Positions 1 through 8,806 are shown, counted from the first letter of the stretch. The stretch: 64,000 bases of DNA from an uncultured Vampirovibrio sp. (GCA_910584405.1 CAJUAL010000001.1:310001-374000), one strand, 5' to 3'. Translations and numbers: made by a program. Notes: generated from the sequence alone by a model not told the origin.

Positions 1-93
1 TGATTCTAATTGTACCTCGTTACATTATAATAAACAAATTCTAAAGATGAGAATTGCTATAAAAAGTATATACTTGTTACATATCGTTACATG

Positions 94-1092
94 TTAATAA
101 ATTCGTTCGCCTGTTTCGGCATTAAATTTATATAAGTCTTCTTTAGATATAGATAAATCAAGGGTTTTACCTATGTTGAAGTCTGAATCAAGTTTTGCTG
201 AACATTTTTTGTCACCGATGTTGAAGTAGGCAATTTTTTCACTGCCAAGCATCTCAGAGATTTCTACGTTGACCGTTAGTTTTATATCTCCGTCAGGTTT
301 TATCATTTTTTCAGGTCGTACGCCGTATAAAATGTTTTCTTCAAGTCCTAAATCCCTGCCGTTGATAAAATTCATTTGAGGTGAACCGACAAATCCTGCA
401 ACAAAGGTGTTTTTAGGGTTATTATAAATTTCATCCGGGGTATCTACCTGTTGGATATCTCCGTTATTTAATACAACAATTCTGTCACCCATAGTAAGTG
501 CTTCTGTTTGGTCATGGGTTACGTAGATGAATGTTGTTTGAAGTCTTTCGTGAAGTTTTTTAATCTCGGAACGCATTTGAACACGAAGTTTCGCATCAAG
601 ATTTGACAAAGGTTCATCCATTAAGAAAACTTTTGGATTACGAACAATTGCTCTTCCTAAAGCTACACGCTGTCTTTGACCGCCTGAAAGTTGTTTTGGT
701 TTGCGGTCTAAGTATTCGGTCAGGTTAAGAATTTCGGCGGCTTGTTTAACTTTTTCTTCAATCACTGCTTTAGGTGTTTTTCTCATCTTAAGTCCGAATG
801 CGATATTTTCTCTTACGCTCATATGCGGGTATAGTGCATAACTTTGGAAAACAAATGCAATATCTCTGTCTTTTGGAGCAACATTATTAACGACTTTATC
901 GCCGATTGAGATTTCTCCTGATGTTATGTCTTCTAAGCCTGCAATCATTCTTAAAAGTGTTGATTTCCCGCAGCCTGAAGCTCCGACAAGAACTACAAAT
1001 TCTTTATCTTTTATTTCAAGGTTAACATTATTTATTACGGTTTTGTTGTTATCGTAAGTTTTTTTTACATTTTTAATTGTAACGCTGCTCAT
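94..1092 (-). CDS. ABC transporter ATP-binding protein, MalK/UgpC/MsmX-type
   Basis: This is the cytoplasmic ATPase of a carbohydrate-type ABC importer. The 332-residue protein has a Walker A loop GASGCGKST at residues 37-45, the LSGGQ signature at 135-139, Walker B VFLMDE at 155-160 followed by the D-loop, and the switch His in VTHDQTEA. After about residue 230 comes a short TOBE-like regulatory domain, so it is somewhat shorter than the usual ~370 residues of MalK/UgpC. No permease or binding-protein gene lies beside it here, so the substrate cannot be told; such ATPases often serve several sugar importers. The start lies one base after the stop of the upstream histidine-kinase-like gene, so the two are probably cotranscribed. 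Confidence 0.88.
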   Translation of the reverse strand: MSSVTIKNVKKTYDNNKTVINNVNLEIKDKEFVVLVGASGCGKSTLLRMIAGLEDITSGEISIGDKVVNNVAPKDRDIAFVFQSYALYPHMSVRENIAFGLKMRKTPKAVIEEKVKQAAEILNLTEYLDRKPKQLSGGQRQRVALGRAIVRNPKVFLMDEPLSNLDAKLRVQMRSEIKKLHERLQTTFIYVTHDQTEALTMGDRIVVLNNGDIQQVDTPDEIYNNPKNTFVAGFVGSPQMNFINGRDLGLEENILYGVRPEKMIKPDGDIKLTVNVEISEMLGSEKIAYFNIGDKKCSAKLDSDFNIGKTLDLSISKEDLYKFNAETGERIY

Positions 1093-1093
1093 C

Positions 1094-2209
1094 TTAAACC
1101 TTTTCTATAGGCAGGATTATTTCAAACTTTGTTCCTTTCATTATTTCAGAAGTTATATTGATTAATCCGTTTGCTCTTTTTACTAAAATACTGGCAGAAC
1201 CCAATTTCAATGCTCTTAAGAAATTCTTTTTACCTTTTTCTAATTGAGCGTACGGTTCGCATAAATATTTTAAGTCCTCTTCTTGTATTCCTACTCCTGT
1301 ATCTCGTATTGTTATTTGCAAATATGAGTTTGATTGTTCAGGGTTGATATTATACTTTATTGATGTTAATTCATCAGGGTTTGATAGTTTAACCGTAATG
1401 TAGCCTGTTTCTGTCATTGATATTGCGGTTTCTAAAATGTTTTTGAATGCGCGTTTTACTGCATTTGAATCAGTATATACGTTACGTTTTTCTATTTTGT
1501 CGTAATCAAAATCAAAAGTGAGTTTTTTAGCATTTAATTCACTTTCACAGTCTTTGATAACCGCTTTTAGGGCTTCAACAATATCAAATTTGTGAAATTC
1601 GGGTTCATAAATTGAAGATTCTGCGTAAGAAAATTCAAGCAATTTATCCATAAAAGTATGAAGCTCTTCGGCATTGGAATTAATAATTTTAACATATTTT
1701 GCCTGTTTTTCTGTTAAATTGCCGCCGAGTCCGTCCAACAGACCTTGCGCAAATCCGCTTATAGATGTCAAAGGTGACTTGATATCTCCTTCAAGTTTAG
1801 ATAGCATTGCGTTTTTTTCGCTGTTAAATCGCAAAATTTTATCTTCATTAACAATTTCATCTGTAAGTTTAGTCATATCACGAAGATTAATGCAATATCC
1901 GGAACCGTTTTTTGAAGCGTTTAATTCAATATAAAATTCTCTTACGGGTAAAGTTGCGGTTGAAAGTACGGGTTTGTTATTTTTTAAAGATGTCTTAACA
2001 TTATTCATACCGTCTTTCACGATAGTGTCAAAATAAACCAATGGTGCATCTTCAGCGTCAGATAGTCCGAATACTTCACGGGCTTTTTTGTTAAACCTTG
2101 TTATACAGCCTTCTTTGTCTGTAAAAATTACAGCATCAGGCAAATTATTGATAGTTTGGAAAGATGTTAGAGCCCACCATAAATTTTTTGCGATTTTTTT
2201 TACGTTCAT
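1094..2209 (-). CDS. PAS-domain histidine-kinase-like protein, catalytic residues lost
   Basis: The 371-residue protein has a PAS domain (about residues 20-115), a HisKA-like dimerisation helix pair (135-200) and a HATPase_c fold (about 240-370). The H-box, normally H-E-L-R-T-P-L, reads G-D-I-K-S-P-L, so the phosphoacceptor His is Gly141. In the N-box the second, Mg-coordinating Asn is Thr261 (Asn257 is kept). The G1 box DTGVG (303-307) survives but the G2 glycine motif is weak. I infer a pseudokinase acting as a scaffold or sensor. I chose the ATG at 2209, preceded by AAAGGG, rather than the longer reading to 2314, because the extra 35 residues are AT-rich, low-complexity sequence unlike the domain. 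No membrane segment is evident. Confidence 0.8.
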   Translation of the reverse strand: MNVKKIAKNLWWALTSFQTINNLPDAVIFTDKEGCITRFNKKAREVFGLSDAEDAPLVYFDTIVKDGMNNVKTSLKNNKPVLSTATLPVREFYIELNASKNGSGYCINLRDMTKLTDEIVNEDKILRFNSEKNAMLSKLEGDIKSPLTSISGFAQGLLDGLGGNLTEKQAKYVKIINSNAEELHTFMDKLLEFSYAESSIYEPEFHKFDIVEALKAVIKDCESELNAKKLTFDFDYDKIEKRNVYTDSNAVKRAFKNILETAISMTETGYITVKLSNPDELTSIKYNINPEQSNSYLQITIRDTGVGIQEEDLKYLCEPYAQLEKGKKNFLRALKLGSASILVKRANGLINITSEIMKGTKFEIILPIEKV

Positions 2210-2404
2210 ATTTGCATTAAACCCTTTTATGTTATATAATACATAATAACATGAAAAATTATTGATTAATTCTACATGTAAATTTTTGTAATTTTTTTTG
2301 AACAAAAATAGCAAAAAATATTATTTAGGTGTTTTCTAACTAAAAACCAATTAATACATGACGTTAGAGAAAAACATATAATTTTCTGAAAGTAAGGTGA
2401 TACT

Positions 2405-2737
2405 ATGAGAGAAATTAACAACAACAAAATGAATAGTGTAAACTTCAAGGGTATTCAAAAGGTTCCTTCAGAAGCTCCGGTTCCGACAGAAGCATCGTCT
2501 GCACCTGCTGTTGAGTCAATGGGTATCAAAGATTTGGGAAATATCCCTGCTGCATCTTTGGGTAAATCTATGGTTGCTTCGGATTCTATAGAAAATGATA
2601 TGAAATTTTTAGAGAAAAATCCTGCTTTAGCTGCTGAATTAAATAAAGCTATTGATGAATATGCAGATAAACACAGTGAAGAAGAAACTCTTCAAATGAT
2701 TGAAAAAATGCATCAGGAATTTGTTGCAAAGAAATAA
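2405..2737 (+). CDS. hypothetical protein with NFKGI N-terminal motif
   Basis: This 110-residue protein has no domain I recognise. It begins with an Asn-rich stretch and the motif VNFKGI, followed by a Pro/Ala/Ser-rich linker (residues 20-40) and a charged helical C-terminal half with many Glu and Lys. Short NFKG- or HFG-type motifs near the start recur in proteins of this lineage in my experience, and a similar IHFG motif is present in the protein ending at 28462. A good ribosome binding site (AAGGTG) precedes the ATG. It stands alone between the divergent kinase-like gene and the PerR-like gene, with its own upstream region. Confidence 0.6.
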   Translation: MREINNNKMNSVNFKGIQKVPSEAPVPTEASSAPAVESMGIKDLGNIPAASLGKSMVASDSIENDMKFLEKNPALAAELNKAIDEYADKHSEEETLQMIEKMHQEFVAKK

Positions 2738-2769
2738 TTCTGTAATTTTTGGGAGGCAGATTTATTTAA

Positions 2770-2815
2770 TTGACTTTTTTGCTTAATTGTATAAAATGAT
2801 AATAGTTATCATTTT
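2770..2815 (+). promoter_or_regulatory. Promoter with overlapping Fur/PerR-type operator
   Basis: A -35 TTGACT at 2770-2775 and -10 TAAAAT at 2792-2797 are separated by 16 bases. Across and just after the -10 lies a perfect 10-3-10 palindrome, AAAATGATAA-TAG-TTATCATTTT (2793-2815), containing TGATAATAGTTATCA, one base off the 7-1-7 Fur box consensus TGATAATNATTATCA. Its position over the -10 of the regulator gene's own promoter suggests autorepression. Confidence 0.75.
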
Positions 2816-2824
2816 AGGTGAATT

Positions 2825-3214
2825 ATGAATTATTCTAAGCAAAGAGAAAAAATCCTTGATACATTGACGAGTAATGCTGTTCATCCGACAGCGGAAGCTT
2901 TGTTGGAGATTTTAAAACGCGATAATTCTAATATCGGGATTACTACTTTGTATAGGAATTTAAATCAGCTGGCAGATGCCGGCATGATTAAGAAAATAGA
3001 CGGGCTTGAAACCTCTGCGCATTTTGATCATAATACACATGAACATTACCATTTTATTTGTAATGTATGTAAAAAGGTTTTTGATGTCCCCTCTGATGTG
3101 GCACCTGATTTGGTGAAAAATACCCGTATGGCTACGGGATTTGATATTGAAAATCATGATATTGTATTTCATGGTATATGCAGTGACTGTAAAAAGAGAA
3201 AGGAAAACAATTAA
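2825..3214 (+). CDS. Fur-family regulator, PerR-like
   Basis: The 129-residue protein has the Fur winged helix (residues 1-80; the recognition region reads SNIGITTLYRNLNQL) and the C-terminal metal/dimerisation domain with HYHFICNVC and ICSDC, the two CxxC pairs of the structural zinc site. In Fur-family sensors the metal-site residues matching Bacillus PerR Asp85 and Asp104 separate PerR from Fur (Glu). Here both positions appear to be Asp (FDHNTHEHYH and CKKVFD), and the two His of HYH are kept, so a peroxide/oxidative-stress sensor is more likely than an iron sensor. The gene follows its own operator by 9 bases and is two bases upstream of a rubredoxin gene, which fits oxidative-stress control. 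Confidence 0.85.
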   Translation: MNYSKQREKILDTLTSNAVHPTAEALLEILKRDNSNIGITTLYRNLNQLADAGMIKKIDGLETSAHFDHNTHEHYHFICNVCKKVFDVPSDVAPDLVKNTRMATGFDIENHDIVFHGICSDCKKRKENN

Positions 3215-3216
3215 CT

Positions 3217-3357
3217 ATGGAAAAATGGGTATGCACAGTTTGCGGTTATGTTTATGATCCTGCTGAAAATGATAATGTGAAATTTGAAGATTTACCTGAT
3301 GATTACACATGTCCTTTATGTTCAGTAGGTAAAGACCAATTTGAAGTTGAAGCATAA
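3217..3357 (+). CDS. rubredoxin, short form
   Basis: A 46-residue iron-sulfur electron carrier. It has both CxxC iron ligand pairs, CTVCGYVYDP near the start and CPLCSVGKDQF near the end, with the usual hydrophobic core residues and EDLPDDYTCP. The loop between the Cys pairs lacks about six to eight residues compared with the common 52-54-residue rubredoxins, as seen in other short-loop rubredoxins. It starts two bases after the stop of the PerR-like gene and ends just before a strong terminator, so the two genes form a simple operon. In anaerobes rubredoxin feeds electrons to rubrerythrin or superoxide reductase, neither of which is in this window. Confidence 0.92.
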   Translation: MEKWVCTVCGYVYDPAENDNVKFEDLPDDYTCPLCSVGKDQFEVEA

Positions 3358-3365
3358 GATTTAAA

Positions 3366-3400
3366 GGGCGCGTCGGGAATTTCCCGACGCGCCCATTTTA
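3366..3400 (+). terminator. Rho-independent terminator after rubredoxin
   Basis: A near-perfect GC-rich inverted repeat (12-14 bp arms, 3366-3379 with 3381-3394) is followed by ATTTTATATT. It lies 8 bases after the rubredoxin stop. Confidence 0.85.
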
Positions 3401-3415
3401 TATTATAATTTATTT

Positions 3416-4246
3416 ATGGACGATAGCGTTAAGGAGTTAATTAAATATTTAAGAGGAATCGGTTTAGAGGTCCATACGACAACAAAAGCCCGAGGTCATC
3501 AGGGTATTTTTATGAAAAACCGTATTGATGTTTCTGAAAATATTCCAAAATCTCGGGTTATGCCGACGCTTTTACATGAATTTGCTCATTATGTTCATTA
3601 TTGCCTTGAAGCTTCAATTGCGAGAAACGGCGGGAGTTTAGAGGTGTTATTTGATGATAGTGATGTTGGAATTTATCGGGAGGAACTTTTAAAGGTAACT
3701 AATTTTGTTGATTTTCATTCAAAATGTGAAAAACTTCAAAATTATAAAGACTCGGTAAAGAGTAATATTTTAGCGCAGGAAAAGATTATAAAGGCTCGCT
3801 ATCCAAAGTTTATGCGCTCTAAAAAGTTTAAAGAATTTGATAAATATATCAGGCATTCTAAAGCTAAATATCTGTTAAAATGCGACAGAGTGTGTTTAAA
3901 ATCAGGTTTTTGGGGTCAAAAAACCGAATTATTGACGGTTGATAACATAGAAAAAGATTTTTGTGATATGCCGATTGAGTTTGCTGCATATATAAGGTTA
4001 CGTTCGTTTCAGAAAAAGCAGTCAAGAGTTTCTGCAAGAATTAATCGTTTGCAAAAGTACTACGCAATGCCGACGGAGCTTTTTGCAAGATTTGTTGAGG
4101 GTTTGTATTTAGATGTTAAAACTGTTCAAAACTTAGCTCCAAACACTTGTTACCGCTTTTATAAATTACTTAATTGCGGATATTACGGTTCGGAGCTTGA
4201 GTTTGTTATGAAAAATTCCTTACAGTCCAGTAAGCTTGTTGAATAA
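3416..4246 (+). CDS. putative zinc metallopeptidase-like protein (HEFAH)
   Basis: The 276-residue protein has HEFAHYVH at residues 54-61, the HExxH zinc-binding signature in a hydrophobic helix, in a setting that resembles ImmA/IrrE-type peptidases. A long charged helical stretch follows (115-160), then a domain with PIEFAAYIR and TELFARFVEG, either of which could hold the third ligand. I cannot assign a substrate. No signal peptide is present. The start has no ribosome binding site, but a TATAAT box ends 6 bases before the ATG, suggesting a leaderless message. The 3' end overlaps the convergent zinc-ribbon gene by 27 bases. Confidence 0.65.
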   Translation: MDDSVKELIKYLRGIGLEVHTTTKARGHQGIFMKNRIDVSENIPKSRVMPTLLHEFAHYVHYCLEASIARNGGSLEVLFDDSDVGIYREELLKVTNFVDFHSKCEKLQNYKDSVKSNILAQEKIIKARYPKFMRSKKFKEFDKYIRHSKAKYLLKCDRVCLKSGFWGQKTELLTVDNIEKDFCDMPIEFAAYIRLRSFQKKQSRVSARINRLQKYYAMPTELFARFVEGLYLDVKTVQNLAPNTCYRFYKLLNCGYYGSELEFVMKNSLQSSKLVE

Positions 4247-4735
4247 ACTTCTGACAAAGGTTCTGCGTGTGTTTATTTCAGAGTATCTTTGGTCTTGTTC
4301 TGCAAGTTCTAATCCTACTTGTTTGTATAGATAACGAAACGCATCTTCGCTTCTTTCTTCTTCTGTGTCGTATTCTTGTCTTATTTTTACAAGTTCGTCA
4401 TTGTCAAGGAATTTTCCGCCGCAGTTGTAGCATTCATCAACTTCTATTGTTTGTTGTATGCTTGAATGGTTTTTTACCATTTTATTTCCGCAGTTCGGGC
4501 AAAATCTGTCCATTGAGGTATTAACTTTTTCAAATGTTTTTCCTTCAATTTTTTCTAAGATTGCAGAAATATCTTCGTTTTTTTCATCAAATGATTTAAA
4601 TTCTCTGTTATCAAAATAAATTCCGCCGCATCCTTGAGTACAAATATCAAGATTTATACCTTCTGACGGGATGAATACTTTTTCCATTTCTTTGCCGCAA
4701 GCAGGGCATTTTAAGGTTTTTAACGTATCAGCCAT
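4220..4735 (-). CDS. TFIIB-type zinc-ribbon protein
   Basis: The 171-residue protein carries two zinc-ribbon units of the zf-TFIIB type: CPACGKEM with CTQGCGGIYFDN, and CPNCGNKM with CYNCGGKFLDN. Each ends in the family's CGGxxxDxxE pattern. The C-terminal 60 residues are a charged helical tail. The function of this bacterial family is not established; it may bind nucleic acid or act as a metal-binding adaptor. The gene is monocistronic, transcribed toward the metallopeptidase-like gene, and the two reading frames overlap at their 3' ends. Confidence 0.8.
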   Translation of the reverse strand: MADTLKTLKCPACGKEMEKVFIPSEGINLDICTQGCGGIYFDNREFKSFDEKNEDISAILEKIEGKTFEKVNTSMDRFCPNCGNKMVKNHSSIQQTIEVDECYNCGGKFLDNDELVKIRQEYDTEEERSEDAFRYLYKQVGLELAEQDQRYSEINTRRTFVRSLFNKLTGL

Positions 4736-4872
4736 TTTTAATTATTCCTTATTATCTTATCAATAGTAATTTTATACCTTTATTTACCTCTTTTCATCAT
4801 ACAGGTAAATTATTTTGTAAAACCTTTGTATTAATTGAAAAAATATTGTACAATGTATGAAAAGGTAAAATT

Positions 4873-6603
4873 ATGACTGAGATATTGAAAAATATAGAAG
4901 AGGCTGAAAATATAATTCGCAAAGGTATGGCATTTATCGGAGAGAAGGATTACGTAAATGCAAGGCCTTTTGTTGAAAATGCTTATACTCTTTTTAAGGA
5001 AATTAATTCAGTTGAAGGGATTTCTATATGTCTTAGTTTGATAGCTTTTTTGAATTATTCGGAAGATAAAAATACTTATGAAGCTTCTATGGCGTTATTG
5101 AATGACGGTACTTATATGGCAAAACGCAGCGGAAGTGATTCTGCACTTTTGATTAATGAATTTGTTGCAGGAAGTATTAATTTTTCCGAAAATAATAAAG
5201 ATGTTGCATTGATTCATTATAACAATGCTTTAAAACTGGCTTCAGAAGAAGATAAGTATTGCGCCGCGGATTTTTTAAATACAAGAATCAGGCAATTACA
5301 AAACGGAATGGATTATTCTCTTCCTACAAAAAGTGATCCGTTGATTTCGCTTGTGAAAATCAGCAGGTCGATTACTGCGGTAAGTGATATTGATGAGTTG
5401 TTGCGCGTAATTGCGGAAGAAACAAAAAACGCAATTCAGGCAGACAGATGTACGGTGTTTTTACTTGATAAAGATACAAATGAATTATGGTCAAAAGTTG
5501 CACTGGGTTTAGATTCAAGTCAGGAAATAAGATTCCCGGCAGATAAAGGTTTAGCAGGCTATGTTGCGACAACGGGTGAAACCATAAATATTACAGAAGC
5601 TTATGAAGACCCGAGATTTAACCCTGAAGTCGATAAAGAAACAGGATATCGCACCAAGACAATTTTATGTATGCCGATTATTAATAATAACCGTGAAATT
5701 ATGGGTGCTTTGCAGGTTATCAATAAAATTGACGGAGTATTTACGAAAAATGATGAAGATTTACTTATCGCTATCGGAGGCAGTGCAAGTATTGCGTTAG
5801 AAAATGCCCAGTTGTTTGATAAGCAATTGCAAATGTATCATGAGCAAAAACTTTTATTTGAAAGCTTTATCAACACGCTTGCAACTTCAATTGATGCTCG
5901 TGATAAGATTACGGCAGGTCATTCGGCTCGTGTTCGTCAGTATTCAACGCTTTTAGCTCATGAAATCGGTATGGATTCAAAAGAAATAGGACTTTTGGAA
6001 AAGGCAGCAACCTTACATGATATAGGTAAAATCGGAATAAGAGATTCCGTCTTACAAAAAGACGGAAAGCTTACAGATGAAGAATATAAACATATTCAGG
6101 AACACGTAAGAATTACGCATAATATCTTGAATAAGATTTATATGTCATCTGATTTTAGAATAATTACGGAAATGGCTTGTTCTCACCATGAAAAATGGGA
6201 CGGTTCGGGGTATTACAGACACCTTAAGGGGGAAGAAATTACCTTGGGCGGAAGAATTTTAGCAGTAGCCGACGTGTTTGATGCAATAACTTCTAAACGT
6301 CACTACCGTGATAAGATGCCGATAGTTAATGTTATTGATATCTTGTTAAAAGGTGCCGGTTCGCATTTTGAAAAAGGTTTGGTTGATGTATTTTTGGCAA
6401 TTCCGGTTAACAAAATTATCAGAGTATTTCTATCCGAATCTAACGGTAAGATTAAGCAGGCAGATGATATATTATTGAGTAAGTTTAATTTGCTTGATAT
6501 TTATAACTTTGGCAGGGCAGAAGCTCCTGACGAGGATTCAAAACGTGTTTGGAATCTGTTCAATTGCTATTATACGGGAAATTTTGACGGGGAGGTTCAG
6601 TAA
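4873..6603 (+). CDS. GAF and HD-GYP domain protein, probable c-di-GMP phosphodiesterase
   Basis: The 576-residue cytoplasmic protein has a helical TPR-like N-terminus (1-150), a GAF sensor domain (about 165-320) and an HD-GYP domain (about 340-510). The HD-GYP part has GHSARVRQYS, LHDIGKIGI (HD dyad) and HHEKWDGSGYY followed by LKGEEI. The signature GYP is GYY here; the metal-binding His/Asp residues are intact, so c-di-GMP hydrolysis is plausible but not certain. A ribosome binding site (AAAGG) precedes the ATG. It heads a five-gene run: its last base overlaps the first of the TPR gene, which in turn overlaps the response regulator, so it probably feeds the same signalling route. Confidence 0.85.
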   Translation: MTEILKNIEEAENIIRKGMAFIGEKDYVNARPFVENAYTLFKEINSVEGISICLSLIAFLNYSEDKNTYEASMALLNDGTYMAKRSGSDSALLINEFVAGSINFSENNKDVALIHYNNALKLASEEDKYCAADFLNTRIRQLQNGMDYSLPTKSDPLISLVKISRSITAVSDIDELLRVIAEETKNAIQADRCTVFLLDKDTNELWSKVALGLDSSQEIRFPADKGLAGYVATTGETINITEAYEDPRFNPEVDKETGYRTKTILCMPIINNNREIMGALQVINKIDGVFTKNDEDLLIAIGGSASIALENAQLFDKQLQMYHEQKLLFESFINTLATSIDARDKITAGHSARVRQYSTLLAHEIGMDSKEIGLLEKAATLHDIGKIGIRDSVLQKDGKLTDEEYKHIQEHVRITHNILNKIYMSSDFRIITEMACSHHEKWDGSGYYRHLKGEEITLGGRILAVADVFDAITSKRHYRDKMPIVNVIDILLKGAGSHFEKGLVDVFLAIPVNKIIRVFLSESNGKIKQADDILLSKFNLLDIYNFGRAEAPDEDSKRVWNLFNCYYTGNFDGEVQ

Positions 6604-8147
6604 TGAAAAAAAGTTTAATTGTTTCAATATGCCTTGCCTCAATGTCTTGTAATTCAGTTTTTGCAATAGATATCGGAGGTTTGAAACCTGTTAACCCGTT
6701 AGAAAGTTCTTCAACTTCATACCAGCAGGTTGTTAATCAGCCGTCGTTTGAATTAAAACGAGGTTCTTTGACTCGTAATGCTATCAAAAATCAATATACA
6801 ATCGCTATGGATAAATTTATGCAGTCAAATGTTCGTTCATCATATCGTGATTTTAAGATGTTGATTGAAAATATTGTCCCAAATGATTATGTTTATATGC
6901 GTCTGACTCAGGAAATGGCTGCTATTGGATTTTTCTCACTGGCTGAGCTTTCAATGTCAAAAATTCAGGATAATAATGTTTCAGAACTTATTGAAGAAGA
7001 CGTGAAAAACTATTACTTCCCGAATTTCCCGCTTACTCATAAGGATCAAATGTATCTGGCTGAAGTTTATTCAAACATTATGTATAACGACCAAAGTGTT
7101 GAAGCAACAAGCGAGTTAAAAAAACAGGTTTCATTGCTAACGGATTCTGATTATGCGAATTACCTTGTCGCTTTTGGCAGTATGAAAAACGGTGATATAA
7201 AGCAGGCTGAAAAATCTATTGATGATGCGATTTCAAAAAATCCTAAAAATCTTAATTACAAAAGATTAAAAGCCGAAATCTATTCACAATCTAACAAACC
7301 GCAAGACGGGGTGAAATACTTAAATGCGCTTAATTCAGGTGATATAAATACCGTAATTTTTGATAAAGAACTTCACTCTTCAGGTCAGTATATTCTTTAT
7401 AAAGCTGCAAAAAACGATTACCTGAAAAAATATCATCTTGCTTATTATTACTATGATAAAAACGAATTAAATAAAGCTTTAAGGGTGTTACAAACATCAA
7501 TCAGCGGAAAGAAAAATATTAATAAAGATGTTTTTGCGCTTACCGCTAAGGTTTATTATGATATGAAAGAGTTTGAAAAAGCTCAGGATTATGCACTAAA
7601 AGCTGTAGATATCGAGCCTGCTAATTCGGAAGCCTTGATTGTTCTTGGTGATATAGCTTTGCGTGGTAAGGATTATAAGCTTGCTGAAACCTATTTTAAA
7701 CGCGCAATGTCAAAAGATAATACACATAGCGCTGAAATAAGACTTGCTCATGTGTACAAAACAACGGGCAATGTGAAAAAATCTAAAGATATTTATTCAA
7801 AAGTCTTAAAAGTCAGCTCAAAATCTTATGAAGCATATTATCAAATGGCACTTTTAGAAAAAGACAGAGAAGAAGCTTATCTTAAAAAGACGATTGCAAT
7901 AAATCCGAATTTTAAAGACGGCTGGATAGATTTAGCAAGGCTTGAGATAGTAAAAGAATCCTATGACAGAGCTTTGTCTTATCTTAGTGTTGCAAAATAT
8001 ATTGACGAAAATGATTACAGATACTATTATTATCTGGGACTTGTTTTGAAAAATAAAGGGTTGACAACAGAAGCAAATTCGAATTTTGAAAAATGTTTGA
8101 ACCTGAATCCTGATTACGGCTTAGCAAAAGAGGAATTGAATATATGA
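6603..8147 (+). CDS. secreted TPR-repeat protein
   Basis: The 514-residue protein starts with a signal peptide (MKKSLIVSICLASMSCNSVFA, cut near residue 21) and otherwise consists of tetratricopeptide repeats, clearest from residue 290 to the end (for example AKVYYDMKEFEKAQDYALKA and LGLVLKNKGLTTEANSNFEK). It probably acts as an extracytoplasmic scaffold. The start overlaps the HD-GYP stop (TAATG) and the stop overlaps the response-regulator start (ATGA), so the three proteins are translationally coupled. The partner is unknown; an envelope complex read by the downstream regulators is a possible inference. Confidence 0.8.
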   Translation: MKKSLIVSICLASMSCNSVFAIDIGGLKPVNPLESSSTSYQQVVNQPSFELKRGSLTRNAIKNQYTIAMDKFMQSNVRSSYRDFKMLIENIVPNDYVYMRLTQEMAAIGFFSLAELSMSKIQDNNVSELIEEDVKNYYFPNFPLTHKDQMYLAEVYSNIMYNDQSVEATSELKKQVSLLTDSDYANYLVAFGSMKNGDIKQAEKSIDDAISKNPKNLNYKRLKAEIYSQSNKPQDGVKYLNALNSGDINTVIFDKELHSSGQYILYKAAKNDYLKKYHLAYYYYDKNELNKALRVLQTSISGKKNINKDVFALTAKVYYDMKEFEKAQDYALKAVDIEPANSEALIVLGDIALRGKDYKLAETYFKRAMSKDNTHSAEIRLAHVYKTTGNVKKSKDIYSKVLKVSSKSYEAYYQMALLEKDREEAYLKKTIAINPNFKDGWIDLARLEIVKESYDRALSYLSVAKYIDENDYRYYYYLGLVLKNKGLTTEANSNFEKCLNLNPDYGLAKEELNI

Positions 8148-8791
8148 AGAAAAATTTATTGATTGTAGAAGACCATGAGTTAACAAGATTCGGGTTAAAA
8201 ACGACATTTGAAGATGTTGATTATATTGAAACGATTTATGAAGCATCAAGTGCCGAAGAAGCTTTAGAAGTGTTTAAAAACAACACAATTGATGTTGTAA
8301 TCATGGATTTAGGGTTGCCTAATATGAACGGAATTGATGCAACACAGGCAATTCGAGCTTTAAACTCTGAGGTTAAGGTAATTATTTTAACTTCTCATAA
8401 TGATGAAAAAGAAGTTCTGAACAGCTTGAAAGCAGGCGCTAATGCTTACTGTTCAAAAGAAATTAATCTTCAAAGACTTGTTCAGGTTGTACAATCGGTA
8501 GCTGACGGTGCAGCATGGTTTGACCCGAGTATTGCGCATATTGTCTTAAAAGCAGGCGCAAATGCTTCTGTCGGAGTGCCTGAATCTAACTATAAGGATT
8601 ATGATTTAACCGCACGTGAAGCTCAAATCCTTAAACTTATGACAGAAGGGCACAGTAACATGGAAATTGCACAGCAGCTTGTTATAAGCGTTAATACAAC
8701 TAAAGCGCACGTTGCTAATATCTTGCAAAAACTTGAAGTTGATGACAGATTGCAAGCGGCATTAAAAGCGTTAAAGTACAAAATTGTATAA
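8144..8791 (+). CDS. NarL/FixJ-type response regulator
   Basis: The 215-residue protein has a receiver domain (1-120) with the acidic pocket (ED at 9-10), phosphoacceptor Asp55 in VVIMDLGLPNMNG, a Thr in ILTSHND and Lys in YCSKEI. A LuxR/FixJ helix-turn-helix follows (about 150-210) with LTAREAQILKLMTEGHSN and ISVNTTKAHVANILQKL. It should be a normally phosphorylated DNA-binding regulator. No intact histidine kinase is in the window. It overlaps the TPR gene by 4 bases and is followed 15 bases later by a second, unusual regulator. Confidence 0.9.
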   Translation: MKKNLLIVEDHELTRFGLKTTFEDVDYIETIYEASSAEEALEVFKNNTIDVVIMDLGLPNMNGIDATQAIRALNSEVKVIILTSHNDEKEVLNSLKAGANAYCSKEINLQRLVQVVQSVADGAAWFDPSIAHIVLKAGANASVGVPESNYKDYDLTAREAQILKLMTEGHSNMEIAQQLVISVNTTKAHVANILQKLEVDDRLQAALKALKYKIV

Positions 8792-8806
8792 GGGAACAGG
8801 CTTTTT

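Noticed and set aside
3416..4246. Toxin-antitoxin reading of the HEFAH protein as ImmA
   Set aside because: No XRE partner lies beside it and the rest of the protein does not resemble phage ImmA; only the metallopeptidase motif is supported.
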